Source of the DNA: Cryptomeria japonica
Taxonomy: Eukaryota > Streptophyta > Pinopsida > Cupressales > Cupressaceae
Length of the DNA stretch: 64,000 nt
NCBI RefSeq assembly: GCF_030272615.1
Contig: NC_081412.1
Location: forward strand, 684,704,583-684,768,582
Direction of reading: 5' to 3'
The position numbers and the translations under genes are program-made. This document shows positions 63,321-64,000 of this stretch, in pieces. The stretch's first letter is position 1. Each line of letters begins with the position of its first letter. The notes beneath the pieces are model-generated. The model was given only the letters and a program-made list of their open reading frames with translations. It ran no database searches and was not told the origin of the DNA.

Positions 63321-64000
63321 GTTTTGTAACAGTTGATGAAGGTGTCGTAGATGAGGAATCAGAAGATGAAGAAAATAAAGATATTGTGTTTATTGCAGTC
63401 AAGGAAGATGTGTCAGAAAAGAAGGCTCTTATCTCCCACTTTGATAATTCTAATGAGTGGATTATTGATAGTGGTTGTTCTCACCATATGACTGGCGACC
63501 AGAGCAAGTTTCTATCTCTAGAAGAGTATGATAGTGGTGTTGTCCATTTTGGTAATAATGCACCATGTATGGTCAAAGGCAGAAGGTCTATCTCTCTGAA
63601 TGGAAAGAGCAGTGCTGACAATGTGTATTGGGTAGAAGGTATTAGACACAACCTTTTGAGTGTTGCCCAGCTGAATGATAGTGGACTCACTCTAGAATTT
63701 AAAAATGGAGTGTGCAAAATGAAAGGAGAGAATGGTGAACTGATGGCCACGGGTATACATACCAAAGGTAACCTATTTCAACTAAATTCAAATATCAGTA
63801 CATGTCTTATGGCTAAGTTTGATGATAGCTGGATATAGCATAGGAGACTCTGCCATGTAAACTTTGATAACATTGTGAAGGCTAGTAAGATCAAGGCAGT
63901 TAGAGGACTGTCGGTGCTGAGCAAATCGGAAAATCCTCTGTGAAGAGCATGCCAACTAGGGAAAATGTCTTCCTCAACCTTCAAAGGTAAATATTTCACT
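63321..64000 (+). pseudogene. Copia D protease and start of integrase (partial)
   Basis: NEWIIDSGCSHHMTGDQSKF carries the full protease active-site motif DSG. Then VVHFGNNAPCMVKGRRSISL and EGIRHNLLSVAQLNDSGL. The integrase zinc domain begins at DSWI*HRRLCHVNFDNIV with one stop (W to TAG), then RACQLGK. The window ends in the integrase. Confidence 0.82.

Larger units (their letters stand above)
60856..64000 (+). mobile_element. Copia D: Copia element, truncated by the window end
   Basis: The 5' LTR 60856-62351 begins TGTTGGCATATG and ends GAGTTATCA. The PBS is TTGGTATCTGAGC (62354 on, one change from the usual TTGGTATCAGAGC). Gag, protease and the start of integrase follow. It inserted into the RNase H region of Gypsy B (target ATGCA at 60851-60855; the other side is outside). 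Its protease keeps the canonical DSG, unlike Copia A-C. Confidence 0.85.

Noticed and set aside
1-64000. CRISPR arrays, bacterial operons, tRNA or rRNA genes
   Set aside because: Repeats are not spacer-separated CRISPR units, all recognisable proteins are of plant or retroelement type, and I found no cloverleaf or rRNA sequence. tRNA-like matches are only primer-binding sites.

Overview
This window is nuclear plant DNA made almost entirely of transposable elements in various stages of decay. I see one apparently functional host gene, an intronless receptor-like protein with leucine-rich repeats (RLP, 19482-22508). The density of nested Ty1/Copia and Ty3/Gypsy elements, the long AT-rich intergenic DNA and the satellite point to a large, repeat-rich seed-plant genome. 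A conifer or other gymnosperm is my best guess, but nothing in the sequence proves it.

Left part (1-12.4 kb): a satellite of hairpin-forming units around CCTAAGGGGTCATATGG (about 140-2930); an inverted repeat (2993-3341); a solo LTR on the minus strand (3876-4807); a decayed Copia element on the plus strand (Copia A, 5589-10233); then AT-rich DNA with a 354-bp tandem duplication.

Middle (12.4-25.1 kb): a nearly intact L1-type LINE on the minus strand (12404-18548) with a 14-bp target-site duplication. It has an open 1338-aa endonuclease/reverse-transcriptase ORF, and an ORF1 broken by one TAG. The RLP gene follows. A truncated RLP paralogue with matching downstream flank lies at 42.9-44.4 kb, so the two are an old duplicated pair. 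A Gypsy element (Gypsy A, 25117-41800) now sits between them. Gypsy A has gag, protease and the tail of integrase but no RT/RNase H core. It also carries a decayed antisense gene resembling the plant mobile domain, and is itself split by Copia B (30801-37507, minus strand, TSD AGGGC).

Right part (45-64 kb): a stack of nested insertions. A Tork/Tnt1-like Copia fragment abuts Copia C (46255-49534). Copia C is cut by Gypsy B (49535 onward). Gypsy B is cut first by a pol-less LTR element (51999-58645) and then by Copia D (60856 to the window end).

The most unusual object is the 51999-58645 element. It has Copia-type LTRs, a coiled-coil GAG with four zinc-knuckle positions, no pol, and a roughly 1,095-codon second ORF region of unknown function. 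Several Copia LTRs here, including this one, end in a C-rich-loop hairpin whose stem sequence differs between families while pairing is kept.

Reading frames, motifs, LTR ends and target-site duplications were read by eye. Lineage names and functions are inferences from family knowledge.
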